Part shown: positions 20,758 to 30,474 of the stretch, one piece after another
How the letters are laid out: the number at the start of each line of letters is the position of its first letter
Position numbering within the stretch: the first letter of the stretch is position 1
DNA from: Cordylochernes scorpioides
Lineage: Eukaryota; Arthropoda; Arachnida; Pseudoscorpiones; Chernetidae
DNA length: 64,000 nucleotides
Direction of reading: 5' to 3'
Assembly (NCBI GenBank): GCA_030710605.1
Contig: CP092879.1
Span: 42,279,008 to 42,343,007 of the forward strand
Program-made: the position numbers and the translations under genes
Notes under the pieces: generated by a model
Seen by the model: only the letters and a program-made list of their open reading frames with translations
The model's database searches: none
What the model was told of the DNA's origin: nothing

Positions 20758-21840
20758 TTGAAAATATGTATACTTAGTTATTCAGTACTGTTTGTGCTAA
20801 ATGAGGAATTCAAAGTCGAATCATTCAAATTGAAGTCCTTTGTATCTTACACAACTCAGCAAAGAGACAGTATCTCTAACAAATCAGAAATCTTCAGAAC
20901 TGAATGTAATACCAAATTCCCCTGTGGCTATCTATTTTTTATACTCAGTTATTCAGTGATTTTTGTGCTAAATGAGGAAATCAGTGTCGAATATTCCAAT
21001 TTGAAGTTATAAATCAGAATCTGATAGAAGCTCTGTGTATCTTACACAGCTCAGCTAAGAGACAGCAGTTCTAACAAACCAGCATCATTCAGAAACAGCA
21101 TTCAAATTGAAGTTATATATCTGAATCTGATATAGAATCCCTGTGTGTTTTACACAGCAAAGATATATCAGCTCTAAAAACCTAGCATTCTTCAGAACTG
21201 AATGTAAAACCAAATTTCCTTGTGGCTATATATTCCTTGATTTAAGTTATTCAGTGATATCTGTGCTAAATGAGGAATTCAGTGACGAATCATTCAATTT
21301 GAAGTTTAATAACAGAATCTGAAAGAAGCCCTGTGTATATTATACAGCTCAGCAAAGAGACAGCAGCTCTAACAAACCATCATTCTTTAGAAACAGCATT
21401 CAAATTGAAGTTATATATCTGAATCTGATATAGAATCCCTGTGTGTCTTACACAGCAAAGAGATTTCAGCTCTAAAAATGCTAGCATTCTTCAGAACTGA
21501 ATGTAACACCAAATTCTCCTGTGGCTATCTATTTCTTGATACATAGTTATTCAGTGATGTCTGTGCTAAATGAGGAATTCAGTGTCGAATCATTCAATTT
21601 GAAGTTATATAGCAGAATCTCTGATAGAATCCTTGTCTTACACAACTCAGCAAAAAGAGCAGCAGTTCTAACAAACCAGCATTCTTCAGAACCAGCATTC
21701 AAATTGAACTTATATCTGAATCTAATACAGAATCCCTGTGTATCTTACAAAGGGACAGCAGCTATAACAAACCAACAATCTTCAGAAATGAATGTAACAC
21801 CAAATTCCCCTGTGGCGATCTATTTCTTGATATAATCCAC
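20758..21840 (+). repeat. Tandem array, about 300-bp unit
   Basis: The block TTATTCAGT...GTGCTAAATGAGG starts near 20777, 20948, 21248 and 21549, so two intervals are 300 bp and the first is a shortened 171 bp. CTTCAGAACTGAATGTAA recurs in step. Open frames across it change frame between units, so this is not coding. Confidence 0.85.
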
Positions 21841-22337
21841 CGAGTGAAGCCTCGGAATACAAAATTCCATGGCCGTGATTGGAAGCATTTGACTGGCAGA
21901 GAATATTCCATCCCTCTCTTTGCTGAATTTTGATGGGGATTCAGTCACGACAATTTTATTCCTTTGGTAGTTTCTTTAAAACGAATATTTCACTGAGAAT
22001 CTTTTCTCTCTATGTTTTTATATATTCATAAAAAATATTAATTTCTTATATATTTAATTTAACATTGTTTTTTTCAGTTTTATATATATTTCATGAACAA
22101 TAAATAAACATGTTTGTTTTAATCAAATTACATGTTTTATAAAGGTGTTGCTTCTACTGCTTCCTGGACCTCCGAACAGATTTTCCTGAGGCCTTTCATA
22201 TAGTTGGTCATATTTTTCCATATTACAATTTCAGTAGTACAATTTAACACACAGTTTAACATGAAAATTAGCCTATGTCCTCTATATTCCAGATTAAATC
22301 GACTTATATTTCAGAATTATTCAGAATCTATCTACAC
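21841..22337. other. No gene recognised
   Basis: Nothing supported. Confidence 0.35.
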
Positions 22338-22536
22338 CAGGGGTCGGCAATCTGTACCTCGATAACCACAGGCGAATCTTTGGATATTAAGCTGCGTGTA
22401 GTACTCGCATAAATAAAACCTTTATGCGATTACTATTTATTGTTATCAAGAAAATAATTTGTGGCTCTTTGAAAAACTTTGAATTTTTGTGAAGTGTTAT
22501 GTTTGACTCTCCCGACTCAAAAGGTTAACGACCCTG
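22338..22536. mobile_element. hAT-like MITE (family H)
   Basis: Ends CAGGGGTCGGCAA and (inverted) CAGGGTCGTTAACC, as in hAT elements. The interior includes TGTGGCTCTTTGAAAAACTT. The flanking 8-mers agree at only some positions, so the target duplication has decayed. Confidence 0.7.
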
Positions 22537-22551
22537 GTTTAGACCTTTAGA

Positions 22552-22736
22552 CCAAGCGTCGGAAACATTTTGAGTCGGAAGAGAAAAAATTACAATTTGA
22601 AAAAAATCAAAGTTTTCATATAGAGCCAAAATGTGTTTCTTGCCAACAATAAATAGTACTCACATAAATAATATTTGCGTATGGAACTATATAAAGGGCC
22701 GCATGTGGCTCGCGAGCCGCAGTTTGCCGACTCCTG
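22552..22736. mobile_element. hAT-like MITE (family H), opposite orientation
   Basis: Starts AAGCGTCGGAAACATTTTG and ends GTTTGCCGACTCCTGA. It shares the interior with the neighbour at 22338 in reverse (AATAAATAGTACTCACATAAA). Confidence 0.65.
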
Positions 22737-22984
22737 ATCAAGTCGTTCGAGAGTGATAAAAGGACAACTATCCACTATTACATTCATCATATACAAGGAT
22801 GTATAAGGATGAATTTGAATCTTCTATTACACAAACTCAATGTTTCTGCCAATTTTTGTATAAATCGGATTATTATTTCTGCGCGGATCTTTGCTACCAC
22901 TTTTTTTTTTTTTTTATACAATATTATTTTGAAAAATAATACAAAAATGAAATTGTACAGAAATCAGGTGGATAAATTAAGATG

Positions 22985-23312
22985 AAAAAGGCATCTCCTA
23001 GTCGTGCAACTAAATTTTCTGATAGATTTCGCTATCTGTCAGAATGAATATCAACTAATCATTGATTTACAATTATTCCAGAATTAGCCAAATACCATTT
23101 CTTGGTTAATAAAGAAAAGCTAACTCCGTTTACGCCTTGATAAGTACCGACATTAAGCTTGAAACGCATACATGGTTAGCTTAATTATTAAAGAAATTGT
23201 ATTTGGCTAATTCTGTAATTAAAAATAAACGAATAGTTGATATTTATTTAGACAGATGGCGTAAGCCATCAGAAACTTTTAATAGCGCCATCAGGAGAGA
23301 GATGTCTTTTTT
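22985..23312. mobile_element. Family B-prime repeat with eroded hammerhead
   Basis: Inverted arms GAAAAAGGCATCTCCTAGTCG and AGCGCCATCAGGAGAGAGATG flank a centre with CTTGATAAG and GAAACGCATACATGG. These stand where CTGATGAG and GAAACGCGTC stand in the copy at 51903. The core is mutated and presumably inactive. Confidence 0.6.
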
Positions 23313-23435
23313 TCTTAATATAATTTTATTTCACACAAATAAAGATTGAAATAAAAATAAATGTTGAAAATATTGAAACATGACCTCAAATCAAACAAAA
23401 TTTACAACATATTTCCATATTTAAAAGATTTTATC

Positions 23436-23629
23436 TGTATTGTGTATTGCCTTGTTATAAATAAGAAGATACTCTTACCTTAAGGATTATATCTTTAATC
23501 TTATTTATTTATCTATTTACAAGGTAATATTTAAAACTTAGAACAATTACAGCTATGGCGGAACTTTCACCAGCCTAAGGTAAACAACAACAGTCAATGT
23601 GATGATGATCGTAACGTACTCTCAACACA
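23436..23629 (-). repeat. 3' LTR
   Basis: 194 bp, TG...CA ended, matching 27644-27837 at every position I compared. Confidence 0.95.
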
Positions 23630-23641
23630 TCTCCCCCTTTT
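23630..23641 (-). promoter_or_regulatory. Polypurine tract
   Basis: On the - strand AAAAGGGGGAGA lies directly before the 3' LTR, the position required for plus-strand priming. Confidence 0.85.
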
Positions 23642-23643
23642 CT

Positions 23644-26600
23644 CTAGAGGTTTAGCCTGTCTGGCGGCTTTACCACGCGTCCACTCCTGGTCTTTACTGG
23701 TTCCGGTGATCTCTGGAATGTCCTCGGTTCACTGTCACAAGTAGTGTTGTCCCCAGTAGATGTGAAGCACTGACTCATCTCAGGAGACTCCATCTCTTCA
23801 TCTTCCATGTCAATCTTTTCACCCTGTGGGTTTGGTAGTAGGTGGAATCTATTTCTTCTTAAAATTCCTTTTGGAGAGTTGACTATATAAGACCTTGGAC
23901 TTCCAGCGTCTTCAAGTACCACACCGGGAACTCTCAAGTCTTTCACCCATACTCTAGTTCCTTTATTCAGATGGGGCAATTCTCTTGCACGATGATGTAT
24001 ATCAAAATGGGTTTTCTTTTTGTGCCGTTGATCTTTTTCTCTCATTTCTAGATTTTCAAGATCAGGTATTCTTGACTGGAGTTGAACTGGAGATGTTGGC
24101 ACAGTTGTTCTGAGTTTCCTGTTCATGCATAGTTCAGCAGGGCTGTACCCATTTTCCAATGGAGCGGTTCGATAACCAAGAAGAGAAAGATATGGATCTC
24201 TTCCTTTCTTCAACTGGTTTTTGATATTCTTCACCATCGATTCGATGAAGCCATTGCTTTGAGGAAATCTGGGACTAGATGTTATGTGGTGGAAACCATA
24301 TTCTTTTGCAAACTTTTTGAATTCTAACCCAAACTGTGGTCCGTTATCTGATCTAACCTCTTCGGGTATTCCATGGCGAGCAAAAATTGACTTGCAATGT
24401 AGAATTGTTGAATGTGTTGTTTGATCCTCCAGCAATGCCAACTCTGGGAATCTAGAGTAATAGTCTGCAATTAGAAGATAGTATTTGCCCTTTAAGTAAA
24501 AATGGTCGATTCCTACTTTCTCCCATGGCCTGCTTGGGAAATCAGAAACAATTAATGGCTGCTGGGGATTAGATCTTTCTTCAATACAATTTGGGCAGTT
24601 CCTCACAAGTTCTCCAATTTCTTGACTGATTCTGGGCCACCACACAGATGATCTGGCACGGCCTCTACATTTTTCGATGCCAAGATGACCTTCATGGAGG
24701 CTGTTTAGAACCTTTGATCTGAGGGACTTAGGAATATAAATCCTGGAATTTCTCATTAGAAGACCATCTATGACAGACATTTCATATCTGAGACACCAAA
24801 AGGCTTTTGCTTCTGCAGAAAGCTCATTCTTTGTAGGCCAGCCCTTTTCACAATAATCTTTTATTTCTCTACACACTCTCTCTTCATTTTGATATTGCCA
24901 GATTTCTTTCATATTTTCATCCTTGAATGGAGGACATGAAGTGATCTGTTGAACAAAACTACAGATTTCATTCTCCAGATCTTTCTCATGCGATATCTTA
25001 ATTGGGCTTCTGGACAAAGCATCAGCAACAACAATGTCCTTGCCTGGTGTGTGATAAATGCTATATGAGTAGCGCATCATCCGAAGTCGTAGTCGCTGTA
25101 TGCGTGGTGTCATTTCATCTAGATTTTTGGTTGAAAATATTGGAATGAGAGGTTTATGGTCAGTTTCAATGGAAAATGTATTTCCCATCAGATAGTCCTG
25201 AAATCTTTCACAGGCCCAAACTATTGCTAGAGATTCTTTCTCAATTTGAGCCCATCTCTTTTCAGTTTCGGACATAGTCCTGGAGGCATATGCAACTGCT
25301 TTTTGGTATCCATCTTCAGATTTTTGTAAAAGCACTGCTCCTAGTCCATATGAAGAGGCATCTGCAGACACTGTAGTTGGTAGATTGGGGTCAAAAAGTG
25401 TTAGTGCTGGAGAAGTTGAAAGAAGTTTCTTCACTTTTTCAAATGCTTCCTCCTGAGCACTATCCCATCTCCAATCATTTCTCTTTACTAGGAGTTGATT
25501 AAGTGGGTAGAGGATAGTTGAAAGGTCTGGTATAAATTTACCTGTGAAGTTCACCATTCCCAGGAATCTGCGCACTTCAGAAATGCTTGAAGGTGATGGA
25601 AACTCCCTGATGGCCTGGACTTTGTTTGGATCAGGTAGCACTCCTTTTTCTGTAATCAGGTGACCAAGAAATTTGATTTCCTTCACTGAGAAGATGCATT
25701 TCTCTTTATTCAGGGTCAGTCCTGAATCTTGAAGCTTCCTAAGGACGCATCTTAACCTTTCATCATGTTCTTCTTGTGTAGCTCCCCAAATCACAATGTC
25801 GTCCATGTGACAATTTACCCCAGATTGGCTCTCCAGTAGATTGCTCATCTTTCTCTGGAATACCTCAGGTGCAGAAGAAATTCCGAAGGGTAGCCGTTTG
25901 AATCTGTATCTGCCAAATGGGGTCAGGAAGGTTGTAAGGCTAGATGATTCCTCTGACAGGGGTATCTGCCAAAACCCACTGTTGGCATCCAGTTTTGAAA
26001 ACAATTTAGCTCCTCCCATTTGTGCCAAGGTATATTCCACTGATGGAATTGGATAATGTTCTCTTTTAACAAACTTGTTTAGAGCTGTCAGATCTACACA
26101 AATCCTTAGATCATTAGAAGACGGTTTGGGCACAATGACCATTGGAGCACACCAATCCGTTGGTTGCTCAACTTTTTCAATTACTCCTTTTTCAACCATT
26201 TGATCAAGTTGTTCTTTTGTTTTATTCAAAAGTGGAATGGGTATTCTTCTGGGAGTATATATAGCATGAGGCTGTGATTCATCCTTCAATTTAATTGTGT
26301 AGCTCCCTTGGAGTGTTCCGAGTCCTGTGAAAAGCTTTGGATATTCTTCAAAAGGATTAAGCGAATTCCTTTTCTCAATTGACTGAAGTCTTTTGATTAG
26401 GTTTAGAGATTCACAGGCTTTTCCGCTCAAGAGTGGTTGCATTAGTTGAGGAACAACAAATATTTCTCCAGGGATGCTTCTCCCATCTTTTTCTATTAAA
26501 GCTGTGAATTTTCCTATTACATGCAATTTAACCTGTCTAGGTCCTAAAAGTTGAATATCAGGTTTGCATAACTTCTTGTGAGCAAAATTTTTCAAATAAA

Positions 26601-27108
26601 TCTCTTGGGGTATTATATTTACATCCGCTCCTGTATCCATTTTAAAAAGTATTTTAATCTTATCTACTTTTACATAAACCTTCCAATCATTTGAGTTTTG
26701 TCCATTCTCATAGATATTACCAACAAAATGGTAGTCATCACCTTGGGTGACTTGTCCTACTGTCTTATTGTAGCACACCTTTGCAAAATGTCCTACCTTT
26801 TTACATTTATGGCATTTAACTTCTTTTGCAGGGCAGTCTTTATATGGATGGAATTTTGAAGCACCACATCTTATACATCCAGATTTTTCAGGCTTGCTCC
26901 ACTTCTGAAATTTACTTTTCTTTGAAGCGTCTCCTTTCCCATTTGTAGAATTGAACCTTCTTGGTGGTAACTTTTTTTCATAGACTTGGTCTACATTGGC
27001 AGCCTGTGTTGTTGTTGATCGAAGAATAGTCTGTTGTTGCTTCACACATTCTGTCTGGCAAGCAGCTTGGATAGCCCTTTCCAAGGTCAAGTTAGGCTCT
27101 AGTTGCAA
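23644..27108 (-). CDS. pol: gypsy Gag C-terminus and Pol polyprotein
   Basis: About 1,154 residues, with no true start codon because the listed first residue is a TTG. The frame really continues upstream to the A7 run. Zinc knuckles: C-x2-C-x5-H-x4-C (residues 78-92) and C-x2-C-x4-H-x4-C (99-112). Protease DTG at 158-160. RT spans about 310-480, with LDANSGFWQIPL and a catalytic MDD at 435-437, preceded by His rather than Tyr. RNase H spans about 578-700 (D583, D650). Integrase has an HHCC zinc site (H805, H808, C838, C841) and a catalytic D868, D921, E956 with 34 residues between the last two. It ends TRSGRVVKPPDRLNL. All catalytic residues are present and there are no internal stops. Confidence 0.95.
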   Translation of the reverse strand: MQLEPNLTLERAIQAACQTECVKQQQTILRSTTTQAANVDQVYEKKLPPRRFNSTNGKGDASKKSKFQKWSKPEKSGCIRCGASKFHPYKDCPAKEVKCHKCKKVGHFAKVCYNKTVGQVTQGDDYHFVGNIYENGQNSNDWKVYVKVDKIKILFKMDTGADVNIIPQEIYLKNFAHKKLCKPDIQLLGPRQVKLHVIGKFTALIEKDGRSIPGEIFVVPQLMQPLLSGKACESLNLIKRLQSIEKRNSLNPFEEYPKLFTGLGTLQGSYTIKLKDESQPHAIYTPRRIPIPLLNKTKEQLDQMVEKGVIEKVEQPTDWCAPMVIVPKPSSNDLRICVDLTALNKFVKREHYPIPSVEYTLAQMGGAKLFSKLDANSGFWQIPLSEESSSLTTFLTPFGRYRFKRLPFGISSAPEVFQRKMSNLLESQSGVNCHMDDIVIWGATQEEHDERLRCVLRKLQDSGLTLNKEKCIFSVKEIKFLGHLITEKGVLPDPNKVQAIREFPSPSSISEVRRFLGMVNFTGKFIPDLSTILYPLNQLLVKRNDWRWDSAQEEAFEKVKKLLSTSPALTLFDPNLPTTVSADASSYGLGAVLLQKSEDGYQKAVAYASRTMSETEKRWAQIEKESLAIVWACERFQDYLMGNTFSIETDHKPLIPIFSTKNLDEMTPRIQRLRLRMMRYSYSIYHTPGKDIVVADALSRSPIKISHEKDLENEICSFVQQITSCPPFKDENMKEIWQYQNEERVCREIKDYCEKGWPTKNELSAEAKAFWCLRYEMSVIDGLLMRNSRIYIPKSLRSKVLNSLHEGHLGIEKCRGRARSSVWWPRISQEIGELVRNCPNCIEERSNPQQPLIVSDFPSRPWEKVGIDHFYLKGKYYLLIADYYSRFPELALLEDQTTHSTILHCKSIFARHGIPEEVRSDNGPQFGLEFKKFAKEYGFHHITSSPRFPQSNGFIESMVKNIKNQLKKGRDPYLSLLGYRTAPLENGYSPAELCMNRKLRTTVPTSPVQLQSRIPDLENLEMREKDQRHKKKTHFDIHHRARELPHLNKGTRVWVKDLRVPGVVLEDAGSPRSYIVNSPKGILRRNRFHLLPNPQGEKIDMEDEEMESPEMSQCFTSTGDNTTCDSEPRTFQRSPEPVKTRSGRVVKPPDRLNL

Positions 27109-27547
27109 CTTCTCTGAAAGTTGTAGATTTTTTTACTCCTACAACTATTCTATCTCTAATCATTTCTTCTTTCAGAGATCCATAGTTACAATTTTCGGCC
27201 ATTTTGTGAAGCACTCTTATGTATTCCTCGACAGCTTCTCCATCCTGCTGATATCTACGATTAAATTGTGCTCTTTCAAAGATGACATTTCGTTTACCTA
27301 TAAAGTGCTCTTCAAATTTCTTAACAACTGTTTCATAATTGTTTATTTCTATTTCAGTTAAATTGAATGAAATTAGAGCATCTTCGGCTTTTTCACCTAA
27401 TATGTAAATTAGAGCATTTACTTGCTCTTCCTCCTTTTTAGATTTTAACTCTGACGCTTTTCTAAAGCGTTCAAATCTTTTAATCCAATTTGGCCATTCA
27501 TTTGGATTATTAAAATTAAATTGTTCTGGAGGATTTATATTTTGCAT
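27092..27547 (-). CDS. gag: gypsy Gag N-terminal part
   Basis: 151-residue frame beginning MQNINPPEQFNFNNPNEW, with the retrotransposon Gag fold region (GEKAEDALISFNL; FERAQFNRRYQQDGEAVEEY; RDRIVVGV). It overlaps the pol frame by 17 nt. After the A7 run at 27128-27134 its last dozen residues lose family character, while the pol frame, read upstream, continues the expected Gag sequence. So one base too many in the run, or programmed +1 slippage there, explains the split. Elements of this type often use a single gag-pol frame. A sequencing homopolymer error is equally possible. Confidence 0.9.
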   Translation of the reverse strand: MQNINPPEQFNFNNPNEWPNWIKRFERFRKASELKSKKEEEQVNALIYILGEKAEDALISFNLTEIEINNYETVVKKFEEHFIGKRNVIFERAQFNRRYQQDGEAVEEYIRVLHKMAENCNYGSLKEEMIRDRIVVGVKKSTTFREVATRA

Positions 27548-27625
27548 TATTATTTTTTTCGTTGTTTATGCAAAAATAATTCTTTTTGTTTTTACTAGTA
27601 ATTAGATTAGGCTTAGGGCACTATC

Positions 27626-27643
27626 GCCAATTCGCTGCCACCA
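27626..27643 (-). promoter_or_regulatory. Putative primer binding site
   Basis: Immediately inside the 5' LTR the - strand reads TGGTGGCAGCGAATTGG, starting TGG as required to pair with a tRNA CCA end. The tRNA identity is not determined. Confidence 0.7.
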
Positions 27644-27837
27644 TGTATTGTGTATTGCCTTGTTATAAATAAGAAGATACTCTTACCTTAAGGATTATAT
27701 CTTTAATCTTATTTATTTATCTATTTACAAGGTAATATTTAAAACTTAGAACAATTACAGCTATGGCGGAACTTTCACCAGCCTAAGGTAAACAACAACA
27801 GTCAATGTGATGATGATCGTAACGTACTCTCAACACA
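27644..27837 (-). repeat. 5' LTR
   Basis: 194 bp, identical by eye to 23436-23629. It should carry the element's promoter. The coding frame begins about 97 bp inside its inner edge. Confidence 0.95.
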
Positions 27838-27842
27838 TTATC

Positions 27843-28165
27843 CCCTATTTCCTATGGCGTGCCATTAAAAATACATTAGAATTGATAGTAACCATATCAA
27901 TGGTTAGATATAGTATCTAATTATTTTCTATAGAAACCCCCCCCCCCCCCCATTTGTGTGGAGAAAAGGAATAGCAATATGCCTAATTATAGTCTATCCA
28001 TCATTTTATTCATTTATTTGGTATTGATTAATGCCCAAATAATAGAAGAATTATTTTTAGAAACCAAATCTATTGTTGCATCTCTTTTTACCCCTTTTTT
28101 TCTATTTTTTTTTTATAGATTGAAGATATAAAATGTAAACTACGAATTGAAATTCTGTTTTGATT
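27843..28165. other. No gene recognised; poly-C run
   Basis: A run of 14 C at about 27937-27950 is the only feature; otherwise AT-rich. Confidence 0.4.
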
Positions 28166-28366
28166 ATATAAAAGGGCGTACCTGGATCTGTAAAGAAAAA
28201 ACAAAACAATTTTTTTTCTCTAAATATTTCGAGAGATTGCTCCCTCTTTATCAATTTATTGTCCTTTTTCTCTAAATATTTCGAGAATTTCGATTTTTTT
28301 TTCACAGATCCAGGTACGCCCTTTTATATAATATTAATTGATGGATCGCCTTTTGATTCAAACTAT
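28166..28366. mobile_element. Foldback MITE (family E)
   Basis: Arms AAAGGGCGTACCTGGATCTGT and the reverse ACAGATCCAGGTACGCCCTT (28303-28322) face each other over 165 bp. A TTTCTCTAAATATTTCGAGA motif repeats inside. TGGATCGCCTTTTGATTCAAA follows on the right, as in the copy at 48430. Confidence 0.75.
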
Positions 28367-28385
28367 TCTGTTTGAGTTAGAATTG

Positions 28386-28475
28386 AAATTTGTATATCAA
28401 GTTTCAATTGCAGGTATAACAAAATTGATATTTTTTTCTTTAATGACACAATTGGTGGTGAATACAATGTGGGGA
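28386..28475 (+). repeat. Direct repeat interrupted by mariner; partner at 30330-30420
   Basis: ATTTGTATATCAA through GACACAATTGGTGGTGAATACAATGTGG (recognised piecewise) recurs at 30330-30420. The right flank of the second copy differs, so the mariner-bearing DNA between them may have been inserted into, or duplicated with, this repeat. Confidence 0.65.
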
Positions 28476-28495
28476 TTATACGGAGGGTGTTTCCT

Positions 28496-29762
28496 TTCAA
28501 ATGAAACGATTTTCGAGCGCTCGCGTTTTGCACGTGCAGGCATGCTGCACACGACACTGGTTCCAATAGATCTAGAATCTTCTGGAGAATTCATTTTCAT
28601 CAGGTATCATGATTTTTGCAACATGGGGGGAGAGAGACTAACGCTCCAAGTCGAACAAACAATTCGGACCCTTTCCAAAGAAGGAAACAGTTATAGCGTC
28701 ATAGTGAAAAAGCTAAAAGCAGAAGGACTAGATGTTGGCAAAGCTACAATATGTAGGGTAGTAAATGGCATCGGAAAGAAAAGGGAAGCTGAATCCAATG
28801 GGCAAAAATATCAAGTCGATCGACCACGTCCGGTGCGGATCCCCGCCACGGTTTCCAAGGTAAAGCGGCTAGCAACTACTGAAAATCCACCATCTCAGCG
28901 CCAACTTTCCAGAATGTGTGGAACATCGCTAAAAACGATAAATAACAACATTCACAAAGATTTGGAACTGGAAACCCGACGAAAAGGCAAGGTTCACAAG
29001 CTCACCCCTTTCCACATGAAAAACCGTGCAACGAATGCCCGGAAGCTCTACGAGGAACACCTGGCCGGTTCCAGATCGGAATATACTGCAACATTGGACG
29101 AAGCATGGATGTATGTGACGTATTGCAATGGAATCCGGAAGATCTGTTACATCAAAAGAGGCAATCAGGTCCCGGATAATTGGGTTCACCAATGCTCCGA
29201 AACTTTCCCTAAAGGTTTCATGGTTGTCGGGGTAATGACTGGCCGTGGAGTCCTTCCGCTCATAAAGGTTCCATCGAAGGTGAAGGTGAACTCAGAATTC
29301 TATATAGAATGCGTTCTGAAACCTGTCATCGAACAACTGAAGGACCTTTACCCAGGGGAAATGGACAAAGTGTTCCTTCATCACGACAAAGCCTCTTCCC
29401 ATACCTCCAACAAAACCCAACAGTTCCTACAAGAAATGAAGGACACCCTAGGCCTAAATTTTATCAGGAACTCGGACATTCCAGTGAAGTCTCCCGACGC
29501 CAGCCCACTGGATTTTTACGGGTTCGGTATGTTGAAACAACGGCTCTTCAACCGACGTCCCAAAACTGAGGCCGGACTTTGGAAAGCCGCACAAGAGGAG
29601 TGGTCGAATGTTTCGCTCTCCAAAGTCAAGGAAGTGTTCGCAGCTTGGAAAGTCCGATGCAGGGAGATAGCCAAGAAGAAGGGGAAGCACATAGAACACA
29701 TGAAAAAAATTCACGTTCGAAAAATAAAGTTCTAACGGACGTTTGAAATCGTTTCATTTGAA
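28496..29762 (+). mobile_element. mariner-superfamily transposon
   Basis: An inverted pair of at least 17 bp (TTCAAATGAAACGATTT at 28496 and its reverse complement ending 29762) encloses one intact transposase. Sequence outside these blocks does not pair well, so the exact outer ends are unresolved; a CGGAGGGTGTTTCC just outside the left block looks mariner-like. Confidence 0.85.
28623..29735 (+). CDS. mariner-family transposase, apparent DD41D
   Basis: 370 residues from ATG at 28623. The open frame extends upstream to 28338, but that part lies in the TIR and flank, and MGGERLTLQ starts the paired-type HTH domain. Two helix-turn-helix regions lie at about 10-50 and 88-112. The catalytic triad is D159 (TATLDEAW), D255 (FLHHDKASSHTS) and D297 (SPDASPLDFYG). 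There are 41 residues between the last two, unlike DD34D mariner or DD34E Tc1. A DD41D group (rosa-like) is, as I recall, known in insects. No stops or frameshifts, so the enzyme could be active. Confidence 0.92.
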   Translation: MGGERLTLQVEQTIRTLSKEGNSYSVIVKKLKAEGLDVGKATICRVVNGIGKKREAESNGQKYQVDRPRPVRIPATVSKVKRLATTENPPSQRQLSRMCGTSLKTINNNIHKDLELETRRKGKVHKLTPFHMKNRATNARKLYEEHLAGSRSEYTATLDEAWMYVTYCNGIRKICYIKRGNQVPDNWVHQCSETFPKGFMVVGVMTGRGVLPLIKVPSKVKVNSEFYIECVLKPVIEQLKDLYPGEMDKVFLHHDKASSHTSNKTQQFLQEMKDTLGLNFIRNSDIPVKSPDASPLDFYGFGMLKQRLFNRRPKTEAGLWKAAQEEWSNVSLSKVKEVFAAWKVRCREIAKKKGKHIEHMKKIHVRKIKF

Positions 29763-29937
29763 TATTCTATATACAGTTACGAGCGTCATTCTTCATCTCC
29801 TAATCAACTCTGTCACCGTTTGCTTTTTTTTTTTTTTTGGAATGGCGCCCTCCTATTGGTTGGCTACGATCACGCCACCTTTGAACCCCCATCATGCCTC
29901 CCCCACTCGCTTTTTCGTTTTTGTAACTATTGTGTTG
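29763..29937. other. Non-coding, higher GC than surroundings
   Basis: Contains GGAATGGCGCCCTCCTATTGG and GATCACGCCACCTTTG after a T run; possibly the body of the Helitron ending at 30179. Confidence 0.3.
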
Positions 29938-30095
29938 GAGCGGGTTGCTCCTTAAATGCATATATTAGTTAATAACTAAATGGAATCCTCTCTTTCTTTT
30001 TCCCAGTAAGAAACGCCTACGGAAGCCAACAGTACATAGACAGATAAAGCACATAGGCTATAGTTATTAACTAATATATGCATTTATTTAAGGCT
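29938..30095. repeat. Inverted repeat
   Basis: GCATATATTAGTTAATAACTA and its reverse (TAGTTATTAACTAATATATGC) flank about 80 bp, with GGAGC/GCTCC at the outer ends. Confidence 0.7.
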
Positions 30096-30139
30096 CCAAT
30101 TTATAATTGTAACAAATAGTATTTGAATAAAAACATTCA

Positions 30140-30179
30140 ATCGGGTAAAACACAGGTGTTTCCCGGGTCATTCGGCTAG
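30140..30179 (+). mobile_element. Helitron 3' terminus
   Basis: TCGGGTAAAACACAGGTG, TTTCCCGGGTCATTCGG and CTAG then T match the Helitron tail at 13448-13486, with a decayed hairpin. The matching 5' end was not found. Confidence 0.55.
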
Positions 30180-30329
30180 TATTAATATATAATGTATATT
30201 AGAGCATTAGCTCTCAGTCGCTTATGTGATGGAACACTTTTCCATCTCTTCTTCTTACCTTTTCTTGGTATCTTTTTATAGATTAATGATAAAAAAGGAA
30301 ACTGCCAATTGACAGTCAGAATTTAGATT

Positions 30330-30420
30330 TGTATATCAATTTTCTATTGCAGGTATATAAAAAAAACAATATAAATATTTTTCTTTAATGACACAATTGA
30401 TGGTGAATACAATGTGGAGT
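30330..30420 (+). repeat. Partner of repeat at 28386
   Basis: Same order of blocks as 28386-28475, ending AATACAATGTGGAG. Confidence 0.65.
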
Positions 30421-30474
30421 TTAGAGATTAATATATGTTATACTAGAGCAATTGCATTCAGTTGCAAGATTGGC

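Larger units (their letters stand above)
23436..27837 (-). mobile_element. Ty3/gypsy LTR retrotransposon, full length
   Basis: Total 4,402 bp on the - strand. The two 194-bp LTRs appear identical by eye, begin TG and end CA, and are flanked by the 5-bp duplication TTATC (23431-23435 and 27838-27842). Gag and pol are present; no envelope frame follows. Order protease, RT, RNase H, integrase marks Ty3/gypsy (Metaviridae). Identical LTRs imply very recent insertion. The only visible defect is a single-base frame change between gag and pol at an A7 run (- strand), 27128-27134. Confidence 0.95.

Noticed and set aside
20758-21835. Open frames with FVLNEEF-like repeats as a repeat protein
   Set aside because: Frames shift between the 300-bp units and are interrupted by stops, as expected for non-coding tandem DNA.
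28338-28622. N-terminal extension of the transposase
   Set aside because: It covers flanking repeat and TIR sequence; the paired-type domain starts at the ATG at 28623.
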